A DNA stretch of 64,000 nucleotides. Source: a virus. Below the pieces are notes generated by a model. The model was not told where the DNA came from and searched no databases. It was given only the letters and a program-made list of their open reading frames with translations. The stretch's first letter is position 1, and each line of letters begins with the position of its first letter. A program made the translations under genes and the position numbers. The stretch spans positions 248,001 to 312,000 of IMG/VR virus record IMGVR_UViG_3300018080_000098, one strand, 5' to 3'. Below are positions 33,715 to 42,620 of the stretch, piece by piece.

Positions 33715-34305
33715 ATGAGTCGAAGAAAATCCATTTACAAAGAGCAGCCGAAATCGATTCTCTACATGGGGCAGCACTACGTGTTGGCTGCGGAGGGTGA
33801 TCCGGAACCTTTGGAAGAGGTTCCAGAGGAAGCTCCTGTTGAGGAGGAGCCTCCGAAGAAAAAGCGGTCTTCTGCTGCGCGTGTCCGGATTGATGAGTGC
33901 AAGGGTAACAGTGTCACATTTGAAGTGATGGCACTCGTGCACAGTTACGACGGCAGTGGTATTCCTGGTCTACCGGATGCGGATGGCCAGGTACGGAAGC
34001 GGAGCTACAAGGTCAAGCAGATCTCGAGTTTGAAGGCTATTCCAAAGGATGTGCTTTCGATGATCCAGGCGGATGGGAACGGGGACGCCGTGATGGACCG
34101 CATCGAGAAGCTGCTTCGCGTGCGCCCCTCTCCTCCGCTCTACTTCATCCGCGCTACGGGTGGATGGAACTGGAGCAAGCGTAACGGAGACAAGGGGGTA
34201 GCAGAGATTCAGCGGTTGCTGGAGTACCTACGGGGCCGTCGGGCGATTCTGTTTTCTTACTGCAACAACAAAATCGACTACGGGAGTAACCCTGGTCTGA
34301 TTTAG
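33715..34305 (+). CDS. YKG-tag protein, 196 aa
   Basis: ATG at 33715 follows GAGGTAACA. Tag variant SILYMGQHYVLAAEGD (14-29), acidic/basic linker (30-55), then a folded domain with 'SVTFEVMALVHSYDG' and 'VAEIQRLLEYLRGRRAILFS'. The linker between tag and folded domain is typical of this gene set. Confidence 0.55.
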   Translation: MSRRKSIYKEQPKSILYMGQHYVLAAEGDPEPLEEVPEEAPVEEEPPKKKRSSAARVRIDECKGNSVTFEVMALVHSYDGSGIPGLPDADGQVRKRSYKVKQISSLKAIPKDVLSMIQADGNGDAVMDRIEKLLRVRPSPPLYFIRATGGWNWSKRNGDKGVAEIQRLLEYLRGRRAILFSYCNNKIDYGSNPGLI

Positions 34306-34310
34306 TAGCT

Positions 34311-35462
34311 ATGCCAAGGCGTCTGCGAAAAACAGCCCAGCGCGCCTTTGCTGTTGGCGCACTGGACGAGGCAGTTCTGGAGCGTCTTTACGACGAATGG
34401 GACGCCGAGGACTATGATGGGATGCTCCTCTTTTTAGACGAGTGGGCGCCCATGATTACCTTTGAGACCGCGAAAGAGCTGATAATGGATTTCGGGCTGG
34501 AGGACGAGCTCGGGGACCCGGCGACGTTGGAGAACCGCTACGAACACGTGGACGACGTTTTCTACGATATCGAGGACGCGTTGAACCGTGGAGACATTCG
34601 AGCGTTGAATCGGGACAGCAAACTAGCAAAGGTGGGTGGTCCTGAGTACGCAGCTGGTCGTGACGGGCTTCGGTTCGGTTTGATTTTTCATGCTTCCAGT
34701 GCGGACCTGGAAGGATTGCGTGCGCGCTTTCCCAAGCCTGTTGGTGAGGAGGATGTGGAGCCGGTTCAGCCAACGGAGAAGTCTGAGGACGAAGCCATGG
34801 CAGAAGAGATAGAAGAAGCTGGTCGGGAAGTGGAGGAGCAGCTGGGAGAGAAGGCGGCTTCAGTGACTGCGGCTGCTCCCCCTTATCCTGAGGAGTGGTG
34901 TGCGCAGAAGGCTATTAGTCTGATCAAGTCTGTAGATTTCGGTCATCCTGGTGATTCTGGGATAGTAGCGCTCGAGCAAGCGGACCATTTGTTGGTGAGC
35001 TGTGAGATGCCGAACAGTAATTTGAAGATGGCGATCCGGTATTTTTTAACGGACCGTGAGCGCGCCCGGCAGCACATCTATGGTACGGAGAGTGGATCTG
35101 ATCAAGGAGCTCTAGCTGAGCTGCTCGGGCTGGTTTCGTTGCCGGTGGCCGCGGGAGTATCTCGTTTTGTGACTTACCGTGGGGCGATGTACGAGCTGGT
35201 GCCTTCTGGAGTGGAGGAAGTTCGTGAGGCGTATCATTTGCCTCCGGGGAAGATGAAGGGTGTGAAGCCTTGCACACCGAAGGACCAGACGGACAAGAAG
35301 TCTAAGGGTGAGCAGGTATGGTGTGTATTTGACAGTCATGGGAATCTGCGCGCTCGCTACAAGACGGAGAAGAAAGCGAAGCAGTACAAGGTTTTCATGA
35401 TCAATAGGTACTGGTCCTCTGGTAAGGGTAAGAAGAGGAAGGACCGACCCACGAACAAGTAG
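34311..35462 (+). CDS. YKG-tag protein, 383 aa
   Basis: Helical acidic N-terminal domain, a joint AASVTAAAPPYP (about 183-194), a second helical domain, then the tag RFVTYRGAMYELVPS (about 285-299) and a C-terminal Lys-rich domain containing 'EQVWCVFDSHGNLRARYKTE'. The tag lies between modules, as in 12291-13688. A 325-base non-coding region follows. Confidence 0.55.
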   Translation: MPRRLRKTAQRAFAVGALDEAVLERLYDEWDAEDYDGMLLFLDEWAPMITFETAKELIMDFGLEDELGDPATLENRYEHVDDVFYDIEDALNRGDIRALNRDSKLAKVGGPEYAAGRDGLRFGLIFHASSADLEGLRARFPKPVGEEDVEPVQPTEKSEDEAMAEEIEEAGREVEEQLGEKAASVTAAAPPYPEEWCAQKAISLIKSVDFGHPGDSGIVALEQADHLLVSCEMPNSNLKMAIRYFLTDRERARQHIYGTESGSDQGALAELLGLVSLPVAAGVSRFVTYRGAMYELVPSGVEEVREAYHLPPGKMKGVKPCTPKDQTDKKSKGEQVWCVFDSHGNLRARYKTEKKAKQYKVFMINRYWSSGKGKKRKDRPTNK

Positions 35463-35568
35463 TGGACGTTCTACGTTTGCGGAGCGGGAAACTACTTATT
35501 CTATACTGAGAAAACTGAGCAGCAACATTACCCCTTCGCTCAGTATCCCACAAAAATTATTGGAAAGT

Positions 35569-35745
35569 GCAGCGTGACACATCACAACGCGGGCACGAGT
35601 GCTTTGTCAGAGATTCACGAGCAATATTACTCGGTGTGACATTAAACTGAATCTCAGTTGGACGAAGCGGCAGCATTACCCCCGTGATAAGTGTGACGCA
35701 CTCGTGCCCTCTCGGAGAACGGGATGTCACAGTGTGTGACGCTGC
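35569..35745 (+). ncRNA. Structured RNA upstream of the head structural genes
   Basis: The gene-free interval 35463-35787 can fold into nested helices: GCAGCG (35569-35574) with CGCTGC (35740-35745); a perfect 12-bp helix GGGCACGAGTGC (35591-35602) with GCACTCGTGCCC (35698-35709); inside it GAGATTC (35610-35616) with GAATCTC (35649-35655) and a CGAG/CTCG hairpin (35618-35633). GTGTGAC occurs three times (35634, 35691, 35734). A separate 7-bp hairpin ACTGAGC/GCTCAGT sits at 35514-35544. It ends about 40 bases before the start of the structural gene at 35788, so a regulatory leader or stable small RNA is likely. Confidence 0.6.
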
Positions 35746-35787
35746 GAGTTGTAAACAGCGGTAAACGTATTTCATGGAGGATAGAAA

Positions 35788-36573
35788 ATGCCGCTTCTTC
35801 CAAACGCGTCTGTAAAGACCAAATACGATTTTACGCGGTCGCGCTTCGAGTGGAAACGTCAGTTCGAGGTTTCCCCGACCACGAATATCGTAGAGGAAGG
35901 CAGTGTACTCACACGTCTCCCCGGTCCCGCGGGCAACGAGGTGGTTCAGTTGGGCCACGCTGGTGCCATGGCGGCTGGAGAGCGTCCAGTGGGTCTCTCA
36001 CTGCAATCTCGCATCACTGCGAACACCTTCGCGGATGTGCGCAACTACACGGTTCCGGCGGCGCCGGGTCCGTACACCATTCAGCTTCCGCACGCTGGTC
36101 TGATCGACCTCGGTGCTCTTACAGCTGAGGCATACGTGTGGGACTACGACGCAGGTCCGCCTGCGGCGCTGACCGTCATCCCTCACGTCGCGCCCCCGGC
36201 TCCCCTTGCAGGCCAGGTGGACATCGATCCCGTAACGGGGTTGATGACCTTCAACGCCGCTGAGGCTGGCCACAACATCGATATTACATATCGGTGGAAC
36301 CTGACCGCTATCGAGCGGGATCTGATTCTGCGCCAGAGCCACGTCAACCGTGGTGCTGAGGACCAGTTTGGTCTGATGACGGTTGGCTACGGCGACTGCG
36401 TGGTCTACACGAGCATGTACGAGTGCGACCAGGCGTACACGGTCGGCGCGCAGCTGACTCTGGGTGCTAACGGTCTGTTCACTCTGGGTGGCGCGACAAA
36501 CTTCGGTATGGTCGTGTCTGTACCTTCGCCGGGTGACCCCTACCTTGGCGTCGAGTACATCAGCCCGAGCTAA
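35788..36573 (+). CDS. Putative capsid decoration/structural protein, 261 aa
   Basis: Directly upstream of the capsid gene behind GGAGG. Strand-rich, Pro/Ala/Gly-rich, few Lys; repeated short strands ('YTIQLPHAGLIDLGALTAEA', 'GQVDIDPVTGLMTFNAAEAG') as in immunoglobulin- or jelly-roll-type decoration and head-fibre proteins. High GC and strongly biased codon use suggest high expression. The family is not identified. Confidence 0.55.
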   Translation: MPLLPNASVKTKYDFTRSRFEWKRQFEVSPTTNIVEEGSVLTRLPGPAGNEVVQLGHAGAMAAGERPVGLSLQSRITANTFADVRNYTVPAAPGPYTIQLPHAGLIDLGALTAEAYVWDYDAGPPAALTVIPHVAPPAPLAGQVDIDPVTGLMTFNAAEAGHNIDITYRWNLTAIERDLILRQSHVNRGAEDQFGLMTVGYGDCVVYTSMYECDQAYTVGAQLTLGANGLFTLGGATNFGMVVSVPSPGDPYLGVEYISPS

Positions 36574-36599
36574 CCCGAAACTGAAGAGAGGAGAAAAAC

Positions 36600-37736
36600 A
36601 TGTCTCAAGTGTTTTCAGGAAAAGCTGCTCTTCGGGATCGGAAGGGCAACGACATCGCACGGGGACCCGCCTTCAAGGCAATGCCTCGCACAGGCAGCAT
36701 CAGCTATTCGGAGACGACTCCGATGGTGGATGCGTCGGGAACCTACAACCAGCCCAGCGTGCGTGGGCTCATCGAGCAGATGGATGCCATCGTGAAGCTG
36801 GCGCGTGCGGGTGAAATCCGCAGCGACGCTCCGGCCACGACTGGTCCGTCTGCGTGGGACCAGCAGGGTCACTTCGTCCGGACGGCGCTCGCGGAGCAGC
36901 GTCCGGTCGAGGGTGGTCCGTTCCAGGTCCTGGGTGAAGTGTTCACGGACTCCGTGGCTGAGACCATGGGTCGCATGGGCTTCACCAACAAGGTGTTCGC
37001 TCAGCAGGATGTTGCTGAGGGTGGCACCGCCCGTATTCGTATCCGTCAGAAGGACGTCACCACGTGGCTGATGCTGTCGGACGGACACACGGTCGAGTCT
37101 CTCATCCGCCAGAAGTACATCTACCCTCGGGGCTACAACCTCGAGACGTTGGTGCTGATGGAGGAGGCGGAGATTCATGAGGCTGGCGCGCAGATCATCG
37201 AGGAGAAATACAACGACGCCCTCGAGGCGACGATGGTTCGTGATGACAACATCACGAAGTTCCTCCTGGATCAGGCTGCTCCCACTGACAACGACGTCAT
37301 CGCGTTCAACGCGTTCACGCCTCAGGTCTTTGTTACGCTGCGTAACCAGATCTGGCAGTGGAGCCTCCCTGTCCCCCACGCCCTGATGGCCGTGGACCTG
37401 TGGGACGACCTGTTCGCGGATGCGGACTGGGCACGGTGGTACTCGCCCATCGAGAAGCACGAGTTGGCCGTAGAAGGCAAGCTCGGTCGCCTCGGTGACA
37501 TCGAGCTCATCACCGACGGATTCCGCTACGACACCTTGCAGGTTCTGCAACCTGGCGAGGTGTACTTCCTGTCCTCGCCCTCGACCCTCGGTGTCAAGGC
37601 GAACATGATCGCGCTGAACAGCAGCGTGGTGGACCAGCGCATGCTCGGCCGGGCCGTGCGTGGGTGGTTCATCTTCCTGCGTCAGGCGAGCGTGCTCGGC
37701 AACAGCCGCGGCGTCTCCAAGGGTGTGCGGCTCTAG
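36600..37736 (+). CDS. Major capsid protein
   Basis: 378 residues, preceded by GAGAGGAG and followed by a strong terminator. Position (after portal, scaffold and protease), length and the probable spine-helix segment 'EAGAQIIEEKYNDALEATMV' with the later 'LQPGEVYFLSSPSTLGVKAN' fit an HK97-fold capsid subunit. The N-terminal 65 residues are polar and may be removed by the maturation protease. Codon choice is strongly biased to C/G endings, as expected for the most abundant virion protein. A paralogue lies at 7-843. Confidence 0.8.
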   Translation: MSQVFSGKAALRDRKGNDIARGPAFKAMPRTGSISYSETTPMVDASGTYNQPSVRGLIEQMDAIVKLARAGEIRSDAPATTGPSAWDQQGHFVRTALAEQRPVEGGPFQVLGEVFTDSVAETMGRMGFTNKVFAQQDVAEGGTARIRIRQKDVTTWLMLSDGHTVESLIRQKYIYPRGYNLETLVLMEEAEIHEAGAQIIEEKYNDALEATMVRDDNITKFLLDQAAPTDNDVIAFNAFTPQVFVTLRNQIWQWSLPVPHALMAVDLWDDLFADADWARWYSPIEKHELAVEGKLGRLGDIELITDGFRYDTLQVLQPGEVYFLSSPSTLGVKANMIALNSSVVDQRMLGRAVRGWFIFLRQASVLGNSRGVSKGVRL

Positions 37737-37755
37737 TAGCTAGGCATCCACCTGT

Positions 37756-37790
37756 ACCCCCGGGAGGCGGATACCTCCCGGGGGTCTTTT
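37756..37790 (+). terminator. Strong rho-independent terminator after the capsid gene
   Basis: ACCCCCGGGAGG (37756-37767) pairs perfectly with CCTCCCGGGGGT (37774-37785) and is followed by CTTTTC. It ends the capsid transcript and separates it from the tagged gene cluster. Confidence 0.9.
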
Positions 37791-37860
37791 CACGTCTTGG
37801 GTTGTTCAATCAGTTTCTATCGGGGATTGATTCGACAGTCCAATTCAGGAGCTCCCAGTC

Positions 37861-38988
37861 ATGGCTCTGCACAAGAAAACACCGCTGAAAAATATTACCT
37901 TCAAGGGCGCCAACTACAAGCTCGCAGACGGTGCAGATTTGCCTGTGCCAGAGTTCTCCCCCGAGCTGGCACCCTCCGAAGAAAACATCTACGTCCGCAT
38001 GTCCATGGACGACTACCAGCTACTGGCTTCCCTGCCTGAATCTACGTACGGTCCAGTCAAAAGACTTCTAAGCCGCTTCAATCGAAAGAAACTCGAGTCT
38101 GGTCGTGCGGAAGTCATGGCAACAGAGACAGAAGTAGCCGATGTCATCGCGGCGTTAGAGGATTTCATCGACGAAGAGGAAGGGGCAGCAGCTTCCACAG
38201 TGCACGCTCAGGACATGCTCGCCAAGTGGAAGCGCAACTACCTAATGCCTGATAAACCTCTTCCCAAACCGATGCCCAGCTACACCTCAGATCTCCCCCG
38301 AAGCACCAACGTGCGTGTGTTCAACTACAAGGGTGCCAAATACGTTCTGGTAGAGGCGGACGATACTCCCCCCGATTACATGAAAAAGCGGGAGTCGCCC
38401 ACTTACGAGGAAGTAATCGATCAAGAAATCTTCAGCGACCTCGTCAAGAACATCAAGCCCTCTATCCGCGACAACATTCCCGTTTCGCAGCTGAAGCGAA
38501 GTGTGGACGCTGTACAGCAAGCTGAAGGCTCTCTGCGGAAAGCGAGTGATGCGCTGAATAACGACCGACGTCCTGGTGTCCGCTGGCTCACTGATGCCTT
38601 TTTCTCTGGCAATCAAGGCATTCTCAACAAGCTCATGGAAGACCCGGAGCTCGTGCGCACTTCCATCAACCAATACATCGAGGACCTCCAGACTGCTCTT
38701 GCCGCCGCGCAGACCGCAGTAACTGTGATCACCGACATCTCCAACATGGTGGAAGAGAAAGACTGGGCTAGTAAGTGGACGATGAAGAAGCGACGCAGTG
38801 AGCTCCGCAAAGAGATCCTCGAGAAAGCCTACGGCATGTCCGCCCAGGAAATCAAGGATTTCTTCAGCGAAGCGTACGCCATCAAACAGAAGCGCTCAGA
38901 GGAAAAGAAACCAGAGAAGCAAGCGACCGCTTCCACTGTACCACGCACCGTCAAATTCAAAGGCCACCCCTACGTTCTGGTTGCTTAG
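37861..38988 (+). CDS. YKG-tag protein with three tags, 375 aa
   Basis: Tags: NITFKGANYKLADG near the N-terminus (11-24), RVFNYKGAKYVLVEAD in the middle (about 151-166) and TVKFKGHPYVLVA as the exact C-terminus. Helical modules lie between them. Joints EGAAASTVHAQD (about 112-123) and QATASTVPR (just before the last tag) look like protease sites. The arrangement resembles a polyprotein of tag-module units. Confidence 0.6.
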   Translation: MALHKKTPLKNITFKGANYKLADGADLPVPEFSPELAPSEENIYVRMSMDDYQLLASLPESTYGPVKRLLSRFNRKKLESGRAEVMATETEVADVIAALEDFIDEEEGAAASTVHAQDMLAKWKRNYLMPDKPLPKPMPSYTSDLPRSTNVRVFNYKGAKYVLVEADDTPPDYMKKRESPTYEEVIDQEIFSDLVKNIKPSIRDNIPVSQLKRSVDAVQQAEGSLRKASDALNNDRRPGVRWLTDAFFSGNQGILNKLMEDPELVRTSINQYIEDLQTALAAAQTAVTVITDISNMVEEKDWASKWTMKKRRSELRKEILEKAYGMSAQEIKDFFSEAYAIKQKRSEEKKPEKQATASTVPRTVKFKGHPYVLVA

Positions 38989-38990
38989 CG

Positions 38991-39968
38991 ATGCGGAAAC
39001 GTGGATTCACCATCGAGGAAGCAGAACGGGTAGCTACAGAGCTTGGTCTTCTGTGGCCCGAAGTTCTATTCGGCGTCGAGCAATTCCGTAAAGGCATGGA
39101 CGTCGAGCTCGAGCATGGCAAGCTGCACGCCGAGACAAACGTCACCAACGACGACCCGGTACTCACCGGAAAGATAGCGTGGGCCCACCTGATGGAGCGC
39201 CCTGATTACTACGAGCTCTTGGAGCTGGTAGAGAGCGGTGCCATCAAGATGCAAGAGGGCCCCGAGATGACCACCAAGGAAATAGCGGACGCTGCGCAGG
39301 ACTACGCACGCACCGTATCTTTTGCAGACTCCAACAACGGGGAGCGAGGAACCATGGAGCACCCGAATTTCATCAAGGTCGCAGGTCAACTGTATCAGCT
39401 GGAGGAGACTCCTGAAGAGAAGCCGCTTCCCCAAGTCATCCGCGTAAACGGGTTCGAGTACGAACGCGCCGCAGAGGAGCCCGAATCCTCCCCTGAGTAC
39501 ATCCGTGTGAAGGGGATGCTGTTTAAGCGGGACGACGAGCTCACCCTTCACGAGGCTGCCAAGAAGAAGGGTAAAGGCAAAAAGGATGACGAAAAGGAGA
39601 AGGGGAAGAAGGGGAAGGGAAAGAAGAAGAAGGACGATAAAAAAGATACCAAGAAGGGTAAGGGCAGCAAGAAGAAAAAAGACGACAAGAAGGGGAAGGG
39701 AAAGTGGAGCACCCTTCCCAAAGGGTGGACCAAAAAGTCGGCTGAGTCGTTCTGGAATTCCATCGGTGGCTCTGTTACGAAGTGCAGAGAAAAGCTGAAG
39801 GATGCTAAAGAGATAGATGATACCGGGGCATTCTGCGCCTCATTAAAAGACTACGCCCAGGGGGAGGGTTGGCGTAAAGGCCCTCGTAAAAAGAAGACCA
39901 AGAAAAAGGCCTCCACTGCTCCACAATTCATCAATTACAAGGGCACTCGGTACGAGCTGGAGAGCTAA
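38991..39968 (+). CDS. YKG-tag protein with four tags and Lys-rich core, 325 aa
   Basis: A helical N-terminal domain is followed by three closely spaced tag variants: FIKVAGQLYQLEET (about 126), VIRVNGFEYERAAEE (about 149) and YIRVKGMLFKRDDE (about 170). A run of about 50 residues made almost only of Lys, Gly and Asp follows (encoded at 39560-39700), then a folded segment ('WTKKSAESFWNSIGGSVTKC'), a joint KKKASTAPQ, and a C-terminal tag INYKGTRYELES. The poly-Lys tract could neutralise packaged DNA. Confidence 0.6.
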   Translation: MRKRGFTIEEAERVATELGLLWPEVLFGVEQFRKGMDVELEHGKLHAETNVTNDDPVLTGKIAWAHLMERPDYYELLELVESGAIKMQEGPEMTTKEIADAAQDYARTVSFADSNNGERGTMEHPNFIKVAGQLYQLEETPEEKPLPQVIRVNGFEYERAAEEPESSPEYIRVKGMLFKRDDELTLHEAAKKKGKGKKDDEKEKGKKGKGKKKKDDKKDTKKGKGSKKKKDDKKGKGKWSTLPKGWTKKSAESFWNSIGGSVTKCREKLKDAKEIDDTGAFCASLKDYAQGEGWRKGPRKKKTKKKASTAPQFINYKGTRYELES

Positions 39969-39969
39969 A

Positions 39970-40422
39970 ATGTCTGCACCGGACACCATCACCTACCAAG
40001 GCCGCGAGTACGTTCGAGTAGCTGGAGCGGGCACGCCTGAGGAGTTGCGGCAGCAGTCCATCGTTCTCCACGAGCTCGCACAGCAGCTTCGGCCCAGCAT
40101 CGCGAGCTCGGATATCGCGGGCGAGCTCAGTTCCATACGGGAAGCGTTGACCAACATGGTACGCGCCAACAATTTCCTGCTGGGCGAATCTCACTTGCTA
40201 CCCAACAGTGTTCCTGGTAACAGCGAACGCATATTCGCTTTGGCTACAGCGGCTGCTGATGAGGTTACCAACCTGGGCGACCGGTTGCAGAAGTTGGCGG
40301 CTCGTTTGGGAACGTGGGCACTCAAAATCGATGAGCTCGTGAAGGAAAAGGCAGCTCGAGAAGACGTGCCCACGAAGGTGGTCAAGCAGCAAGAGTCGAA
40401 ACAGTTTAGTCACCTTTGGTAG
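39970..40422 (+). CDS. YKG-tag protein, 150 aa
   Basis: Tag TITYQGREYVRVAGAG (5-20) followed by one helical domain (25-140). It starts 1 base after the previous stop. A simple tag-plus-helical-bundle unit. Confidence 0.6.
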   Translation: MSAPDTITYQGREYVRVAGAGTPEELRQQSIVLHELAQQLRPSIASSDIAGELSSIREALTNMVRANNFLLGESHLLPNSVPGNSERIFALATAAADEVTNLGDRLQKLAARLGTWALKIDELVKEKAAREDVPTKVVKQQESKQFSHLW

Positions 40423-40432
40423 GAGTTGACCG

Positions 40433-40837
40433 ATGAGCCATCCTCAATACATAGAGTTGGACGGAAACATCTACCGCTTGGTGGAAGCTGCGGAGGAGCA
40501 GCGAGCTCCCGTTTCCTACGGGGACGCAATGCGCGCTCTCAAAGCGGTGTACTTTCGGTTCTTCGAGAAAGCCGACCCGGATCCGGCGCTCCACGCCATC
40601 CTGGATGTGCTGAACTTCGCTCACGCAGCAGCGAAGGATGTGGAGAAGCAGCTGCCCGATGCCGCGCGTCCCAGTAAGTGGAGTGTGTCCGACGAGTTTC
40701 GGGATACGTTCAATCAGCTTGAGAGAACGTACAAGAAGCTGGACCAGGCATTCCGTGCGGCGGACCGTCGGAAGGCTCTGCAGAAGTTCCTGATGGCTCG
40801 TGGCATTCACGTTCCGGAAGCGGAGCGCATCGACTAA
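40433..40837 (+). CDS. YKG-tag protein, 134 aa
   Basis: Tag YIELDGNIYRLVEAAEE (5-21), in which D replaces K, followed by a helical domain. Same plan and size as the preceding gene, possibly a distant duplicate. Start ATG is 8 bases after AGGAG. Confidence 0.6.
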   Translation: MSHPQYIELDGNIYRLVEAAEEQRAPVSYGDAMRALKAVYFRFFEKADPDPALHAILDVLNFAHAAAKDVEKQLPDAARPSKWSVSDEFRDTFNQLERTYKKLDQAFRAADRRKALQKFLMARGIHVPEAERID

Positions 40838-40838
40838 A

Positions 40839-42620
40839 ATGTCTTTCCGTCGGACAGCGATCCTCAAGAAGTGTCGTGACCAGGATAAAAAGCCTGGACG
40901 CAAGTATCCTGTGAGCGAGCAGGAGTATTGCTTGTGGGACACTGAGGAAAAGAAGATTTTGATGGCGGGTCCGAAAGCAGCGGTCAAGAAGCAAGAGAAA
41001 GCCGTTCAGTACTACAAGCGGCAAGGGGCTCCCGTCCCGGAGTGCACTGAAATGCAGCAAGCCAGCACTATTAGATACAAAGGCGCTTCTTACGTAGCTC
41101 TGCGGGCAGGCCGTCGTTTGGTTACGGCGCAAGGTCCCTCAGAGCGTGTTAAGGAAGAGCTCCGGATTATGTCTCCCGAGCTTCGCGGTGACCTTGACGA
41201 GTTGGTCCGCGAGCTAGGTATCCCCGCGTGGCGTATTGTGATGGACGCGCAGGACCGTGGGATGTCGGTCTTCAAGGAGATTCAAGAGCTCCGTGGTGAC
41301 CCCGAGAGCGCTTCGGAACTGAAGCAGTTGGTGGAGCTCGAGCAAGGCTACATTCAGGAGCACGGCGTAGAAAAAGAGTACGAAGGCGTGGAGTGGGAGC
41401 CGAAGGTTCCAAAGAAAACTGCCCCTCCTGTTCCTGCTATAGAGTTGGTATCTCCTGAGGAGCAACGAGAACTCGGCCCTGCGAAGGACGTCATAAAAGA
41501 ACGCATCGAAGAACGGGCTCGGAAAAGACGGCGCAGACAACCAGAAAAGCTTGCTCCTGCGAAGGACGTAATAAAACAACGCATCGAAGAGCGAAAAGAG
41601 CGGTCTCAGCAGAAGCAATTCCAGCGAAAAGAAAAGAAGCTGTCGCCGCAAAGGGAACTCGTCAAGACTGTTGAGGTCGTCGACCTTCCTTACGAGGTCG
41701 AGGAACGGTTCTCCGAGAAGGCTCGTCGTGAGAAACTTCGTCGGGAGATCATGGCTCTCGAGTCCCGGCTCGACTTCAAAAATCTATTCCCAAAAGAGCT
41801 CACAGAAGACGACATTGAGTTCGCGTTGCCCTACTATCGGAAGCTCAAACAGAAGCACAACGAAGGGGGTAAACGGCGTGCGAATGTTGTAAAATATAAG
41901 GGAGCCTACTACACCCCAGTAGAAGCGCTTAAACAAGAAGTCGACCCTTCCAAAAGGCTTCCTCAACAACAGGGCATCAACGAATTCGTTTCCACACAAA
42001 TTCACATGCACCGTTTGGATACAGCGCTTCAGAACGCGGAGAAAGTGTTCGATACTCTAGTAGCTTCTCCCGGGCTGGAGAAGTACGACGACAAGCGACA
42101 GCAGATAGACGCACAGCTGAGTGAGGTACGTCGGAACGTTGAGGTAGTAAAATCTCTGACCCAATGCATGGGTGACACTATCGAAGCCCAACAGGAAACT
42201 ATTGGGCGTTTTCAAGATGCCTTACAGCAACTACAAGAACAACGCACGTCGAGTGCACAAGGAACTAGCGGAATGGCTACCCAAGAAGAAACTCCCCAGA
42301 TGGTAAAGTACGCCGGTCACTTCTACGTGCTCGCGGAAGACGAGGACAAGGAGCCAGAAGAGGTAGAGGAGCTCGAGGAAGAGGTCGAGGAGCACCTGGA
42401 GGAGGAAGCTGAAGAGATGGAGCTCCTGGATGCGCTGAAGTCGCACTGGCAGACCATCCTCGACAAGCTTCCGGACGACCTCGAGGTGGACGACGAGTTC
42501 GAGGCTGCTCTCAACGGCATTGATGAAGTCATCTCCGTGATGGACAAAATCCACGCGGAGTACGCCGAGGAGCCTCCGGGTGAAGAGGAAGGTCTACCGG
42601 AAGAACCTGAAGCTGAGTGA
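40839..42620 (+). CDS. YKG-tag protein with three tags, 593 aa
   Basis: ATG at 40839, right after the previous stop. The first 60 residues look like a small fold ('CRDQDKKPGRKYPVSEQEYC'). Then come the joint MQQAST running into tag TIRYKGASYVALRAG (about 75-89), a long charged helical region with a repeated element (PAKDVIKERIEER and PAKDVIKQRIEER, about 213-250), tag VVKYKGAYYTPVEAL (about 350), another coiled coil, and tag MVKYAGHFYVLAEDE (about 487), ending in an acidic domain. A polyprotein-like layout of three tagged segments. Confidence 0.6.
   Translation: MSFRRTAILKKCRDQDKKPGRKYPVSEQEYCLWDTEEKKILMAGPKAAVKKQEKAVQYYKRQGAPVPECTEMQQASTIRYKGASYVALRAGRRLVTAQGPSERVKEELRIMSPELRGDLDELVRELGIPAWRIVMDAQDRGMSVFKEIQELRGDPESASELKQLVELEQGYIQEHGVEKEYEGVEWEPKVPKKTAPPVPAIELVSPEEQRELGPAKDVIKERIEERARKRRRRQPEKLAPAKDVIKQRIEERKERSQQKQFQRKEKKLSPQRELVKTVEVVDLPYEVEERFSEKARREKLRREIMALESRLDFKNLFPKELTEDDIEFALPYYRKLKQKHNEGGKRRANVVKYKGAYYTPVEALKQEVDPSKRLPQQQGINEFVSTQIHMHRLDTALQNAEKVFDTLVASPGLEKYDDKRQQIDAQLSEVRRNVEVVKSLTQCMGDTIEAQQETIGRFQDALQQLQEQRTSSAQGTSGMATQEETPQMVKYAGHFYVLAEDEDKEPEEVEELEEEVEEHLEEEAEEMELLDALKSHWQTILDKLPDDLEVDDEFEAALNGIDEVISVMDKIHAEYAEEPPGEEEGLPEEPEAE

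Noticed and set aside
39560-39710. Possible tandem DNA repeat
   Set aside because: The DNA is A/G-rich but has no regular period. It is explained by Lys/Gly/Asp codons and treated as a protein feature.
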